Notes: generated by a model not told the origin, from the letters alone. 37,382 nt of DNA from Alphaproteobacteria bacterium (GCA_017436325.1 JAFSDI010000018.1:1-37382), one strand, 5' to 3'; counted from the stretch's first letter, positions 23,381 to 32,196 are shown. Numbers and translations: made by a program.

Positions 23381-26300
23381 ATGTCAAAGGATAAAAAGTC
23401 AGCCAATATATTATTGGGCATTTCAGTATTACCTGCTTTATTAGTAATGCCTGCGATGGCGGGTGTGGCACAACCTGTTGATGGTGTTGTATCTAATCAA
23501 ACAGTTTATAATCAAAGCGGTGGTTTGTATAATTTAAAAACACTTGATTCAGATTTATTAATTTCTGGTTCAAGGTTTTTTAATAACGATAATTCAGACA
23601 GTGGCTGGGGTGCTGTTGCGCACGCAACAGGTGGTCATACTTTGACAGTATCTGGTTCAGAATTCATTGGCAATTATGCATCTGTTGGTGGTGGCGCGGT
23701 CAGTTCTGGCACCGGCGCGGCTGGATTGATAATCAGTGGTTCAACCTTTACAGACAATCATGCGCGTGAAGACGGTGGTGCGGTTGCCTCATACAGAATT
23801 TTATCGATAACAAATTCTGTGTTTGAAAATAATACCGCGCAATATGAAAAAGATGAAAATGGCGAATGGAAAAAGATTGTTGCTGGTGCGGTGCCAATTG
23901 GTGGCGGTGCCTTGGCATTGGGTGCTGTTTCAGAAGCCAAGATTGCATCAATTTCTAGCACAACATTCAAGAACAATGCATCTGGTGTAAATGGTGGTGC
24001 GATTGGTACACGTTTGGCATCAGACGCAGATAACAAAGATGCAAAACTTGATATTTCTGCGACATTTGAAAAAAACTTTGCTGAAAATAATGGTGGTGCT
24101 ATTTATAACACATTCTATGCAAATAACGGAATGGGCAAGGGCGATGGTGTAACCGTATCTGGTAATTTTATTGGTAATATCGCTGGTGTAAATGGCGGTG
24201 CTATTTATAACGATGGTGCATTGGACAAAGCAGAAACCCCCAATGGCGGTGTTATGACGTTAAACAATGCTAAATTTACAGAAAATAAAGTAACAGGAAC
24301 TGAAAAGAAAACAGGTCAGGGTGGTGCGATATTTAATTCTGGTACACTTAACATAAATGGCGGCGAATTTACCGGAAACAATGCATCTAAATGGGCTGGT
24401 GCAATATATAATGGTGATGGCGGTTCATTGGTTATTAATGGTGCGACATTCACAGAAAATTCATCAAAAGAATCTGGTGGTGCGGTTGTTTCTGGTACTG
24501 CTGCTGTTAAGACAGAAATTTCAAATACATTATTCAGCAAAAATTTTGCAGCTGATATTGGTGCGCTAGGATTATTTTCTGGTGCGACATTAACAAATGT
24601 TAAATTTGAAAACAACAGTGCTACATCTGCTGCATCTGGTATGGATGGTGCTGGCGCGATATTCTTGGGTGCGGTATCAAAAACTGTTATGGACAATGTT
24701 GAATTTACAAAGAACATATCTGAATTACGTGGTGGTGCGATTTCAACACGTTCTGGTGATGTTGCAAATAACAAGGATGCGCGTTTAGATATCTTGAATT
24801 CACGATTTGTTGGTAATACAGCAAAAACAACAGGTGGTGCAATTGATAACTATCTGTACAGCAGTCAAAAGGATATCACTGCGGTATATATTGAAAACAC
24901 AACATTTGATACTAATAATGCGTTAAATGGTGGTGCGATATATAACCATGGTGAACCAGACAAAGAAGGTAATGAGGCATCATTAAGATTGTCTGATGTA
25001 GTATTCCAGAATAATTATGCAACTGCTAACGGTGGTGCAATATATAATGAATTTGGTGGTGGTATTACACTTGATGGAATAAATACATTTACTAAAAATA
25101 CATATGGTGAAAACAAGGCATCAAATGACATCTATAATGATGGATTGTTAAATATTGCCAGTGGTACAACAAGTGTTTCTGGTGGTATTATGGGTGACGG
25201 TACAACAACTGTTGCCACAGGTGCTGTGTTAAACATTGGTACATCTGCTATTAATCAGGCTGCAATGACATTAAATGGGACATTGATTGCAACATTATCT
25301 GGTGATGTGGCGCAAATAAACATCACAGATACGTTTGATGGTACGGGTACTGTAAAGTTAGTTTTTGATACTGCGGGTACATATCATGTATTTGGCGATA
25401 AAGTCTTTGATAATATTGACCTAACAAATTCTGTTTACGATTTGGAATGGTCTGAATCCAAGAAAGATTTAGTTGCCACATTTAAATCAGTTGAATCAAT
25501 TGCGTCTGATAATGGTTTGACTGATGATGCTGCGCAAATGATTGCGAATGTAACAAATTCTACATCTGCATCATTAAATGACCTGGGTGTAAAGATACAA
25601 GAAACATTGGCCATGGGCGATACCGCATCGGTAGAGGGTGCAAACAAGGCAATTAACCCAGAAAAAGCCTCTGTGGTTCAGTCTGTTTCTACATCAGTGC
25701 AGAATACAGTAACAACACTTGCGTCTAATCGTATGTCAATACCTGCCGTTGGGCGTAGTGGTGGTGATGTAACATCTGTTGCGAACAGTGTATGGGCCCA
25801 AGGTGTATATAATAAAACGAAATTAAATGATGTATTTGATTCCGATACCCGTGGTGTTGCGGCTGGTATTGACGGAACAATCAATGGTGATATCACAGTT
25901 GGTGCAGGTTATGCATATAATCACAGTGATGTTGCATTGGATTCACGCGATACAGAAATTGACAGTCACAGCATATTCGTATACGGTCAATATAAACCAA
26001 GTGAATGGTACATCAATGCAACTTTGAACTATACAATATCAGATTTTGCGGAATCTGGTAATGCCTTAGGTGTTCTGGTTGCGTCTGATTACAATACCAG
26101 TGCATTTGGTGCACAGTTAATGACAGGCTATGATTTTGCGGATGGTATTACACCTGAATTTGGTCTGCGTTATCTGTATGTAAAAGATAATACTTATACG
26201 AACAGTTTGGGCATTCAGAATTCAACACCAGATGCAAATTATATGACTGCGGTACTGGGGACAAAGTACGCACTTGATATAATGGCAGGTGATCGCACAA

Positions 26301-26551
26301 CAATTCGTCCTGAATTACGTTATGCTGTAAAGTATGATTTGATTTCAGATATGACGTCAACCATTGTTACAATGCCAGGTTTGACACCATATGCATTAAC
26401 TGGTGACAGATTAAGTCGTCTTGGTGCAGAATTTGGTCTTGGTTTGACTGTTAACTATGACGGTATTGATTTGTCTGTCAGCTATGACATCGAAGTTCGT
26501 GACAGTTACACATCACAAACAGGTATGTTCAAGGCAAAATATAATTTCTAA
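23381..26551 (+). CDS. Pmp-like autotransporter (type V secretion) adhesin
   Basis: A 1056-residue protein. Signal peptide (about 1-27, ending PAMA) is followed by a passenger (to about 770) built from right-handed beta-helix repeats. The repeats carry the paired motifs GGA(I/V) and FxxN, for example GGAVASYRILSITNSVFENN and GGAIYNDG. These are the hallmarks of chlamydial polymorphic membrane proteins and related adhesins. The last roughly 270 residues are an autotransporter barrel (SVWAQGVYNKTKL, AGIDGTINGDITVGAGYAY, AQLMTGYDF, RPELRYAVKYD), ending in KAKYNF with C-terminal Phe for BAM. Predicted role: surface adhesion. It is monocistronic, with its own terminator. Confidence 0.93.
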   Translation: MSKDKKSANILLGISVLPALLVMPAMAGVAQPVDGVVSNQTVYNQSGGLYNLKTLDSDLLISGSRFFNNDNSDSGWGAVAHATGGHTLTVSGSEFIGNYASVGGGAVSSGTGAAGLIISGSTFTDNHAREDGGAVASYRILSITNSVFENNTAQYEKDENGEWKKIVAGAVPIGGGALALGAVSEAKIASISSTTFKNNASGVNGGAIGTRLASDADNKDAKLDISATFEKNFAENNGGAIYNTFYANNGMGKGDGVTVSGNFIGNIAGVNGGAIYNDGALDKAETPNGGVMTLNNAKFTENKVTGTEKKTGQGGAIFNSGTLNINGGEFTGNNASKWAGAIYNGDGGSLVINGATFTENSSKESGGAVVSGTAAVKTEISNTLFSKNFAADIGALGLFSGATLTNVKFENNSATSAASGMDGAGAIFLGAVSKTVMDNVEFTKNISELRGGAISTRSGDVANNKDARLDILNSRFVGNTAKTTGGAIDNYLYSSQKDITAVYIENTTFDTNNALNGGAIYNHGEPDKEGNEASLRLSDVVFQNNYATANGGAIYNEFGGGITLDGINTFTKNTYGENKASNDIYNDGLLNIASGTTSVSGGIMGDGTTTVATGAVLNIGTSAINQAAMTLNGTLIATLSGDVAQINITDTFDGTGTVKLVFDTAGTYHVFGDKVFDNIDLTNSVYDLEWSESKKDLVATFKSVESIASDNGLTDDAAQMIANVTNSTSASLNDLGVKIQETLAMGDTASVEGANKAINPEKASVVQSVSTSVQNTVTTLASNRMSIPAVGRSGGDVTSVANSVWAQGVYNKTKLNDVFDSDTRGVAAGIDGTINGDITVGAGYAYNHSDVALDSRDTEIDSHSIFVYGQYKPSEWYINATLNYTISDFAESGNALGVLVASDYNTSAFGAQLMTGYDFADGITPEFGLRYLYVKDNTYTNSLGIQNSTPDANYMTAVLGTKYALDIMAGDRTTIRPELRYAVKYDLISDMTSTIVTMPGLTPYALTGDRLSRLGAEFGLGLTVNYDGIDLSVSYDIEVRDSYTSQTGMFKAKYNF

Positions 26552-26566
26552 AAGAAAACGAAAAAA

Positions 26567-26598
26567 AGTCCCCCCATTGTTTTATGGGGGACTTTTTT
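26567..26598 (+). terminator. Autotransporter terminator
   Basis: AGTCCCCC (26567-26574) pairs with GGGGGACT (26586-26593), followed by TTTTTAT. Confidence 0.9.
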
Positions 26599-26607
26599 AT
26601 TATAAAT

Positions 26608-26636
26608 TTGATTTATGAAATTTTATTGATTATAAT
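26608..26636 (+). promoter_or_regulatory. Sigma70 promoter of metG
   Basis: TTGATT (26608-26613), 17-bp spacer, perfect TATAAT (26631-26636). Start near 26643. Confidence 0.7.
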
Positions 26637-26642
26637 TACAGT

Positions 26643-26717
26643 ATGCGAATGCAAAGATAATCTTAAACACATTTCAACGGGAATCAGTTATGACGCCCCC
26701 GTTGGCGTCTGTTTTTT
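26643..26717 (+). ncRNA. metG leader RNA or short sRNA ending in a terminator
   Basis: Between the promoter start (about 26643) and metG lies a transcript of about 75 nt ending in a hairpin GACGCC-CCCGTT-GGCGTC (26692-26709) and TGTTTTTTT. That is a full intrinsic terminator 20 bp before the metG start. It could attenuate metG or release a small RNA. Two tiny open frames occur: ATG CGA ATG CAA AGA TAA at the predicted start, with two Met codons, and MTPPLASVFL (26690-26722) across the hairpin. I see no T-box features; the mechanism is open. Confidence 0.55.
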
Positions 26718-26737
26718 TATAACAAAGGTAAATTAAA

Positions 26738-28729
26738 ATGGCAAAAAAGTATTTGATAACATCTGCATTACCATATGTGAATAATAATTTGCATATTGGT
26801 CATTTGGTTGGTTGTTGGCTGCCCAGTGATGTTTATGCGCGCTTTTGTCGTGCGCGTGGTCGTGATGTTTTATATATCTGTGGCACCGATGAACATGGCA
26901 CAACCAGTGAAATTGCCGCTGCCAAAGAAAATATGACAGTGGAAGAATATGTTGATAAATATCGTGCCTTGCATGAACAATCTGTTCGCGATTTTAATTT
27001 ATCTTTTGATTTGTATGGTCGCACACACACAGAAAAACAAGAAAAATTAATTCAAGATTTATTCTTGCGTCTGGAAGAATTGGGTATGATATCGGAACGT
27101 ACATCTATGCAGCCTTATTCGGTCAAAGAAGAAAAATTCTTGGCAGACCGATTTGTTGTTGGCACTTGTCCACGTTGTGGTTATGAACGTGCATATGGCA
27201 ATGAATGCGATAAATGCTTTGCAAATCTGGAACCCGCAGACTTAATAAATCCACGCAGTGCAGTTGACCCAGAATCACCTGTTGAAATGCGTGAAACCAA
27301 GCATTTATATTTCCGTACCAGTGCAATGCAAGACAAATTACGTGAATGGATTGATTCACGTGTTGGTTGGTCAAAGACAGCATTATCAATTGCAAATAAA
27401 TGGTTGGCCGAAGGTCTGCAAGACAGTCCGATTACCCGCGATTTGAAATGGGGGGTTCCTGTAAACAAGGCAGGTTATGAAAACAAGGTTTTTTATGTGT
27501 GGTTTGATGCGCCATGGGGATATGTTTCTATATCGCAATATGCAAACGAAAACTGGGCAGATTGGTGGCATGGTGGTGATGATGTTTTCTATGCGCAGTT
27601 TATGGGCAAGGATAATGTTTCATTCCATTCAATATTCTTTCCAGCCCAAGAATTGGCAATGAACGATAACTGGAAAACAGTTGATATGCTAAAAGGTATG
27701 AACTTTTTGAATTTCGAAGGTGCCAAGGTTTCAAAATCCACAGGGAATGGTATTTTCTTGAATGATGCGATACGTGAATTTCCTGCGGACTATTGGCGTT
27801 ATGCCTTGATGGCATCTGCCCCTGAAACAGACGATACAGATTTTACATCAGAACGCTTTGCAGACATCGTGAACAAAGATTTGAATGGTATGCTTGGGAA
27901 CTTTGTATCACGCGTATGTAAATTAACAGAAAAGAACTTTGGTACGAAAGTACCAAAATCAAGCGGTATTGATTCTGAATTAAAATCGCAAATTGATGAA
28001 AAGTTATCAGAACTGACAAATGCGCTGGATGCGTGTGAATTCCGCGCATCTATTGCCGCCCTGCGTGGGCTTTATGCGATTGGTAATGAATATATGACAC
28101 GGAATGCACCATGGGCATTGGTCAAGGAGGGTAATACAGACGCAGCCGCAAACGTGTTAAATGAATGCTTTCAGTTAATTGATTTGTATTCGCGTGTGTC
28201 TGCACCGTTTATGCCGGATACTGCAGATAAAATTCAATCAGTTTTTGTTGAAAAGTCGGATTTATCTTGGCCTGAAAATTACGAACACAGAATTTCAGAT
28301 GGTTCAGATTTTATTGTGCCAGAAAACCTGTTTAATCGAATTGATGATGACAAGGTTAAATATCTGACAGAAAAATATACTAACAAGCCAAAGGTTGAAT
28401 CTGTAACACCGATTGTTGCGGAAATTGTATCTGTATCAAATCATCCAACACGCGAAGATTTACATATTTTATCAGTAAATACTGGTGGTACAGAATTGGT
28501 TCAAATTGTATGTGGTGCGCCAAATGTGCGTGTTGGGCTGCGTAGTGTCTTGGCGCCGGTTGGTGCAACACTGCCAAATTCTAAAAAGCCACTTTTGCGT
28601 CGTGCGGTTGCAGGGGTTGATTCATTTGGTATGATGTGCAGCGCAGCGGAACTGGGGGTCGGTGCAGATGCCGATAATATTATTGAACTGAACGAAACTT
28701 ACAATATTGGCGACAGTTACAAAGGATAA
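26738..28729 (+). CDS. metG: Methionyl-tRNA synthetase with C-terminal tRNA-binding domain
   Basis: Charges tRNA-Met. The 663-residue protein is a class I synthetase: HIGH motif at residues 19-22, zinc knuckle with C144, C147, C157 and C160, and KVSKS (330-334) as the second ATP motif. An anticodon-binding helical domain spans about 390-540. A C-terminal Trbp111/EMAPII-like OB-fold domain (about 562-663, TPIVAEIVSVSNHPTREDL, later MMCSAAELG) gives the dimeric E. coli-like form. It is followed by an unknown gene after 4 bp and by queH, forming a translation/tRNA operon. Confidence 0.97.
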   Translation: MAKKYLITSALPYVNNNLHIGHLVGCWLPSDVYARFCRARGRDVLYICGTDEHGTTSEIAAAKENMTVEEYVDKYRALHEQSVRDFNLSFDLYGRTHTEKQEKLIQDLFLRLEELGMISERTSMQPYSVKEEKFLADRFVVGTCPRCGYERAYGNECDKCFANLEPADLINPRSAVDPESPVEMRETKHLYFRTSAMQDKLREWIDSRVGWSKTALSIANKWLAEGLQDSPITRDLKWGVPVNKAGYENKVFYVWFDAPWGYVSISQYANENWADWWHGGDDVFYAQFMGKDNVSFHSIFFPAQELAMNDNWKTVDMLKGMNFLNFEGAKVSKSTGNGIFLNDAIREFPADYWRYALMASAPETDDTDFTSERFADIVNKDLNGMLGNFVSRVCKLTEKNFGTKVPKSSGIDSELKSQIDEKLSELTNALDACEFRASIAALRGLYAIGNEYMTRNAPWALVKEGNTDAAANVLNECFQLIDLYSRVSAPFMPDTADKIQSVFVEKSDLSWPENYEHRISDGSDFIVPENLFNRIDDDKVKYLTEKYTNKPKVESVTPIVAEIVSVSNHPTREDLHILSVNTGGTELVQIVCGAPNVRVGLRSVLAPVGATLPNSKKPLLRRAVAGVDSFGMMCSAAELGVGADADNIIELNETYNIGDSYKG

Positions 28730-28733
28730 GAAA

Positions 28734-29318
28734 ATGCAAAATAAATCATCGGGTGTTATATCGCTTAAAAATGCTGTAAATTATGTATCAGATATATCAG
28801 ATTTGAAAAATCTTATTAATCAGTGGACTGATGTTTATCGTATAAAAATAACTACTGAAATCAGTAAACGCAAAACATCGTCTGGACTTGTCCAAAACAA
28901 CACAAAGATAAAAGAATATAATTATTATATTGCTGATGAAATAAAAACAGCAGGTGAATTGTTGGATGCAGATGATAAAGAATTTCAGCCACCAATAAAT
29001 AATGAAAACAAAAATGCCCCTGCCCTGATAGTTGGAATAACTCCGCCTATGTTAACTGGTTTCGGATTGCGGAAAGACGTATGGTCACCAGCAACAGAAT
29101 TCAAGACTAAACCAATTGTGGAATGGCACAAATTGAATTGTGATACAGATATTGTATTAAACCGTAATTTGAAACAGATTTATCCATATAAAACTGGAAA
29201 AATACCTAAGGCAATTGAACGCACACTGTGTCCAAATCAATACACAACGGTAAAAATAGAAAGAATATATGGAATTAATCAAATTGCAGTTTTATACAGC
29301 CAAGAAAAACAACGATGA
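28734..29318 (+). CDS. Hypothetical protein, 194 aa, between metG and queH
   Basis: Start chosen at ATG 28734, six bases after AAAGGA, rather than a TTG inside metG. No signal or membrane segment. A weak pattern 'KNLINQWTDVYRIKITTEIS' then 'VVWSP'-like aromatic segments are visible, but I do not recognise the family. It ends with TGA overlapping the queH ATG (ATGA), so it is translated in tandem with queH. A role in tRNA biology could be guessed only from its neighbours. Confidence 0.75.
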   Translation: MQNKSSGVISLKNAVNYVSDISDLKNLINQWTDVYRIKITTEISKRKTSSGLVQNNTKIKEYNYYIADEIKTAGELLDADDKEFQPPINNENKNAPALIVGITPPMLTGFGLRKDVWSPATEFKTKPIVEWHKLNCDTDIVLNRNLKQIYPYKTGKIPKAIERTLCPNQYTTVKIERIYGINQIAVLYSQEKQR

Positions 29319-29860
29319 ATGATACCAGGCTTGTTTTATTATCTTGTTGTGCACCGTGCAGTGCCGGTGCAATCCGTCAATTGGCAGATAATGGTATTGA
29401 TGGTGTATCGGACTTTATTATTCTGTTCTATAATCCGAATATTTTTCCAGAATCAGAATATATTAAGCGTATGAACGAACAGATAAAATACTGTGAACAG
29501 TGCGGTGTAAAATACGCGGTCTTAGAATATGAACATGATGCGTGGCGCGATGCGGTTCGCGGACTAGAAACAGCGCCTGAACGTGGTTCGCGTTGCAGTG
29601 TTTGTTTTGAATACCGTTTCAGACGTGCGGTTCGATTTGCGCTGGAAAACGGGTATAATGCAATATCGTCTGTATTGGGGGTATCGCGTCACAAAGACCA
29701 ATCTCAGGTTGATAAGTCTGCGCAAAAAGTATGCGAACAAATAAAATATCTGCCGATAAAGTGGGATGAACAATTGCGCATAAAGATAAACCGCGAATCT
29801 GATTTCTATCGTCAGAATTACTGTGGTTGCGAGTTTTCTTTGCGCAAGACAAACGCGTAA
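29315..29860 (+). CDS. queH: Epoxyqueuosine reductase QueH
   Basis: QueH performs the last step of queuosine synthesis, reducing epoxyqueuosine in tRNA wobble position 34, and is the alternative to QueG. The 181 residues carry its hallmarks: the CC motif SCCAPCSAGAI (C11, C12, C15), FYNPNIFPESEY, then RCSVC (C94, C97), and the C-terminal YCGCEFS. These cysteines bind a 4Fe-4S cluster and a second metal. The core length matches the family (about 180-220). It overlaps the preceding gene by 4 bp and is followed by a terminator. Confidence 0.93.
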   Translation: MNDTRLVLLSCCAPCSAGAIRQLADNGIDGVSDFIILFYNPNIFPESEYIKRMNEQIKYCEQCGVKYAVLEYEHDAWRDAVRGLETAPERGSRCSVCFEYRFRRAVRFALENGYNAISSVLGVSRHKDQSQVDKSAQKVCEQIKYLPIKWDEQLRIKINRESDFYRQNYCGCEFSLRKTNA

Positions 29861-29910
29861 ATTTCCCCATAGGGCGGTGGAATTGATAAGACACGATTAA
29901 TATATAAAAA

Positions 29911-29944
29911 AACACTGGCGGGTAAGAATTCCAGTGTTCTTTTT
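29911..29944. terminator. Bidirectional terminator between queH and the secreted unknown
   Basis: Stem AACACTGG (29911-29918)/CCAGTGTT (29931-29938) has CTTTTT after it on the plus strand and TTTTTTTATAT on the minus strand. A second small hairpin TTCTGTG/CACAGAA lies at 29943-29962. Confidence 0.85.
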
Positions 29945-29976
29945 CTGTGCTTTGACACAGAAACTGCAATGAATAA

Positions 29977-30645
29977 CTATTCGGTTGTTGTGGTGGTTGT
30001 GGCTTCGCTTTCACTGCGGTCAATCAATTCCCAGGCATAGGTTGTCTGGTCGCCAACGCGAACCGCGGTTAAGACATATTTTCCAGCGCTGGCGGTTTCA
30101 GATAAGTTTTCGATTTTGTTATCAACCTTGGCATTAATGGCGGTTAATGCTGCCCCAACCGTTTCATAACCATCCGGCAAAGTTCCGATTTTGATGTTCA
30201 AATCTTCAATGTCTGATGTTAAAGTTTCCAAACCTTTTATTTTTTGATCGAGTCCTTTTGTATAACCCCTTGTCGATAATTCTAATAATTGAATAAACCA
30301 ATTTCCCTCACGTTGACCCATATATGGAACAAAACGCTTAATTAAATCGCTAACATTATTTGTATAGTAACAGCTATTGAAAACCATCTCGCCATTAACT
30401 ACTATACCATCCAAGTTCATATTGCTACACAAATCGAGTCCTCCACCTATATTAGCAATTTTGTTCCATTCTTCTATTGTGTCTGATACCGTCATCAAAT
30501 CTGCCTTATCTGCCTTTAAATCCAGTGCTGTGGTGGTGGCGTAGCTGGTTAGCGCTTCATCCAAGAAACCGCGTGAAACAATTGATGCGTATGTTGTGCC
30601 GATTGTGCCCAACCCTATAAGAACCCCAAGTAAATATTTATTCAT
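29977..30645 (-). CDS. Secreted hypothetical surface protein, 222 aa
   Basis: Signal peptide (about 1-20, cleavage near TYAS), then coiled-coil-prone segments (LDLKADKADLMTVSDTIEEW and LTSDIEDLNIKIGTL), a Cys pair (LCSNM, NSCYY) and a Thr-rich tail (ATTTTTTE). The final part GKYVLTAVRVGDQTTYAWEL looks like the end of a phage-fibre or S-layer style structural protein. A similar build (ADKAEASELENKLD) occurs in the partial gene at the right edge. I do not recognise a named family. It is preceded by a long structured leader with a terminator 27 bp before its start, so its expression may be attenuated. Confidence 0.75.
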   Translation of the reverse strand: MNKYLLGVLIGLGTIGTTYASIVSRGFLDEALTSYATTTALDLKADKADLMTVSDTIEEWNKIANIGGGLDLCSNMNLDGIVVNGEMVFNSCYYTNNVSDLIKRFVPYMGQREGNWFIQLLELSTRGYTKGLDQKIKGLETLTSDIEDLNIKIGTLPDGYETVGAALTAINAKVDNKIENLSETASAGKYVLTAVRVGDQTTYAWELIDRSESEATTTTTTE

Positions 30646-30671
30646 AAAAATCCCTCTTTTTTTAATGTGTT

Positions 30672-30699
30672 AAAAAAACCGCATTGGAAATTTATGCGG
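30672..30699 (-). terminator. Terminator ending the structured RNA
   Basis: CCGCAT (minus strand 30699-30694), loop, ATGCGG (30684-30679), then seven T. It ends 27 bp before the start codon of the next gene. Confidence 0.85.
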
Positions 30700-30932
30700 T
30701 CGGGGAGTTAGCAAATCATAAGTTCGATGACTCTGTCTGTCTTTAGGTTTCCCCTGTTGTATAACAGACAGCCCCCCGACTTCTTCAGCCAGGGAAAAAT
30801 CAAAATACAGTGCAAATACCAAAGGAAAACACTATGTGTGGATTACGACACAACAAGACATATATTCTTTACATATTTGCACCGGAACTTAAAGGCCTGC
30901 TACAGCCCCGAACCAAATTCCCATCTGGTTCG
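30672..30932 (-). ncRNA. Structured leader/non-coding RNA of about 260 nt
   Basis: On the minus strand a consensus promoter leads to a predicted start near 30932. The transcript folds into consecutive stems: a 5' hairpin (30909-30932, arms CGAACC/GGTTCG), a 9-bp stem GTGCAAATA/TATTTGCAC (30810-30818 with 30874-30882), a stem GTCGGGG/CCCCGAC (30699-30705 with 30774-30780) enclosing CTGTCTGT/ACAGACAG (30733-30740 with 30764-30771), and a terminator hairpin with seven U. No reading frame fits. I see no tmRNA, RNase P, SRP or common riboswitch signatures. It precedes the 222-aa gene, so it is either an attenuating leader or a stand-alone RNA. Confidence 0.65.
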
Positions 30933-30938
30933 ATTTTT

Positions 30939-30967
30939 ATTATACACAACCAACAGCATATTATCAA
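30939..30967 (-). promoter_or_regulatory. Strong promoter of the structured RNA
   Basis: On the minus strand TTGATA (30967-30962) and TATAAT (30944-30939) with a 17-bp spacer, near-perfect sigma70 consensus. Confidence 0.7.
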
Positions 30968-31101
30968 GACAAAATAAAATCCCCGGCATCATTATTCTTT
31001 GTCATTTCACGCAGGTTTAAGGCCGCTATGCAGTTATAACGAAAAATATGAGCGGGGACATAGTATATATGTAAAAGAACCCAATGTTAACAGTGGGACG
31101 G
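30968..31101 (-). other. Intergenic stretch with possible kinase-gene terminator
   Basis: No gene seen. Arms CCCCG (30981-30985) and CGGGG (31053-31057) could close a large hairpin followed on the minus strand by ATTTTATTTT, possibly a terminator for the kinase-fold gene. A segment near 31014-31037 resembles the structured RNA at 30884-30908 (shared TTTAAGGCC and GCTAxxCAG), perhaps a decayed partial copy. Confidence 0.35.
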
Positions 31102-32196
31102 TTATGTGTTTTGATTGTTATTAAAAATCGCATTAATTATGTTTTTTAATTTTTCTTTTATCTGCACTTTACCCTTTTCAAATTTTGTCATTTTTTTCGG
31201 TGCTGGCAGACCGTTTTCCACACCAAACAATGTACACAACTGTTTTATATATCCTAATCTGTGGGGCATATACAGGATACGTTTTAGTTGCTCATGCTCT
31301 TTATTCACACCTGCAATTTCCGCCAATATGCCCAATATATGAAACAATGCCACCTTGCGTGGATTTATCTTTATTGTTTTTGCAGAATCTGACTTGATAT
31401 TATCATAAGAATTTATCACATCTTGCAGAAATTTATAACTTATGCCAAACGAATTCGCACGATATGGAATAAAATCCATATATACAGAATTTTCCAAGCA
31501 AGCACCAAAATCAATCACTGATAATTGTCCAGATTTTGTATCATACAGGATGTTTGAATACCTGAAATCATTGAATGCAAATGTTAAAAATTCATCCGAT
31601 GTATCACGATTATTAAATTCATACAATAATCCACAGAACCATTTATATTCATCGGGGGGCATAACTGATTTATAGGCACTTTTTACATGTTCATTTAATG
31701 TAAAATCTTGTCCGCCATCCAATGATACAGGTCTTGTAGTTGTGCGGTTTGCATTTTTTTGATGGCTGTGCTTCAGAAACGCTGCAAAATCTTGCGCCAA
31801 TTTAAGTTGCTTTTCACGCGACAGTCCATCGTAAATATAATCCGCAAATGGTTCGCCTGCGCCCTTTTCTTGGATAGTGAAAAAATCCCGATATTCTAGT
31901 GTTTTTGGAATAGATATATTGCCTTGATAACCAGCCAGATATTTTTCTTGGCTTGCAAATTGTCTTTTTTCCGTCTCTAACCAATGTTCTATATCATCGG
32001 GCTTGTTGGGAATACGCAAGACAAACTCTTTACCTGTTGCGTCTGTAATCAAAAATGCAGATGTTGATGCCCCAGAACGCCCCAACGGAGAACCAATTTT
32101 GTATTTCCCACCCAACAAATCTGATAAATACTTTTTTTCTGAATCAGACAAAGGTGTTTGCGTTCCGCTTTTTCTGACATTCAGGTGTATTTCCAT
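31102..32196 (-). CDS. Kinase-fold (aminoglycoside phosphotransferase-like) protein, 364 aa
   Basis: The motif FAFNDFRYSNILYD followed by LSVIDFGACL matches the catalytic and metal loops of the APH/choline kinase/protein kinase-like fold: D in NDF as catalytic base, N in YSN, and DFG. Upstream, GGKYKIGSPLGRSGASTSAF resembles a glycine-rich loop and EFVLRIPNK supplies a candidate ATP-binding lysine. The His of the usual HGD is replaced by Phe. The C-terminal 110 residues are helical and basic. Substrate unknown; relatives phosphorylate small alcohols, antibiotics or proteins. It lies 29 bp after mnmG and may be co-transcribed. Confidence 0.75.
   Translation of the reverse strand: MEIHLNVRKSGTQTPLSDSEKKYLSDLLGGKYKIGSPLGRSGASTSAFLITDATGKEFVLRIPNKPDDIEHWLETEKRQFASQEKYLAGYQGNISIPKTLEYRDFFTIQEKGAGEPFADYIYDGLSREKQLKLAQDFAAFLKHSHQKNANRTTTRPVSLDGGQDFTLNEHVKSAYKSVMPPDEYKWFCGLLYEFNNRDTSDEFLTFAFNDFRYSNILYDTKSGQLSVIDFGACLENSVYMDFIPYRANSFGISYKFLQDVINSYDNIKSDSAKTIKINPRKVALFHILGILAEIAGVNKEHEQLKRILYMPHRLGYIKQLCTLFGVENGLPAPKKMTKFEKGKVQIKEKLKNIINAIFNNNQNT

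Noticed and set aside
29861..29895. tRNA-Leu 5' fragment (GGCGGTGGAATTGATAAGAC)
   Set aside because: It resembles the D-arm region of tRNA-Leu, but there is no acceptor start or any 3' half; too short to call a remnant.
30690..30720. Possible tmRNA tag (GCT AAC ... TAA) in the structured RNA
   Set aside because: The six-codon frame ending in a hairpin is suggestive, but there is no tRNA-like T arm, CCA end, GGGG start or normal tag C-terminus on either side.
30727..31020. 97-codon plus-strand open frame over the structured RNA
   Set aside because: No ribosome-binding site, implausible composition, and it lies antisense to a well-defined promoter-stem-terminator unit.
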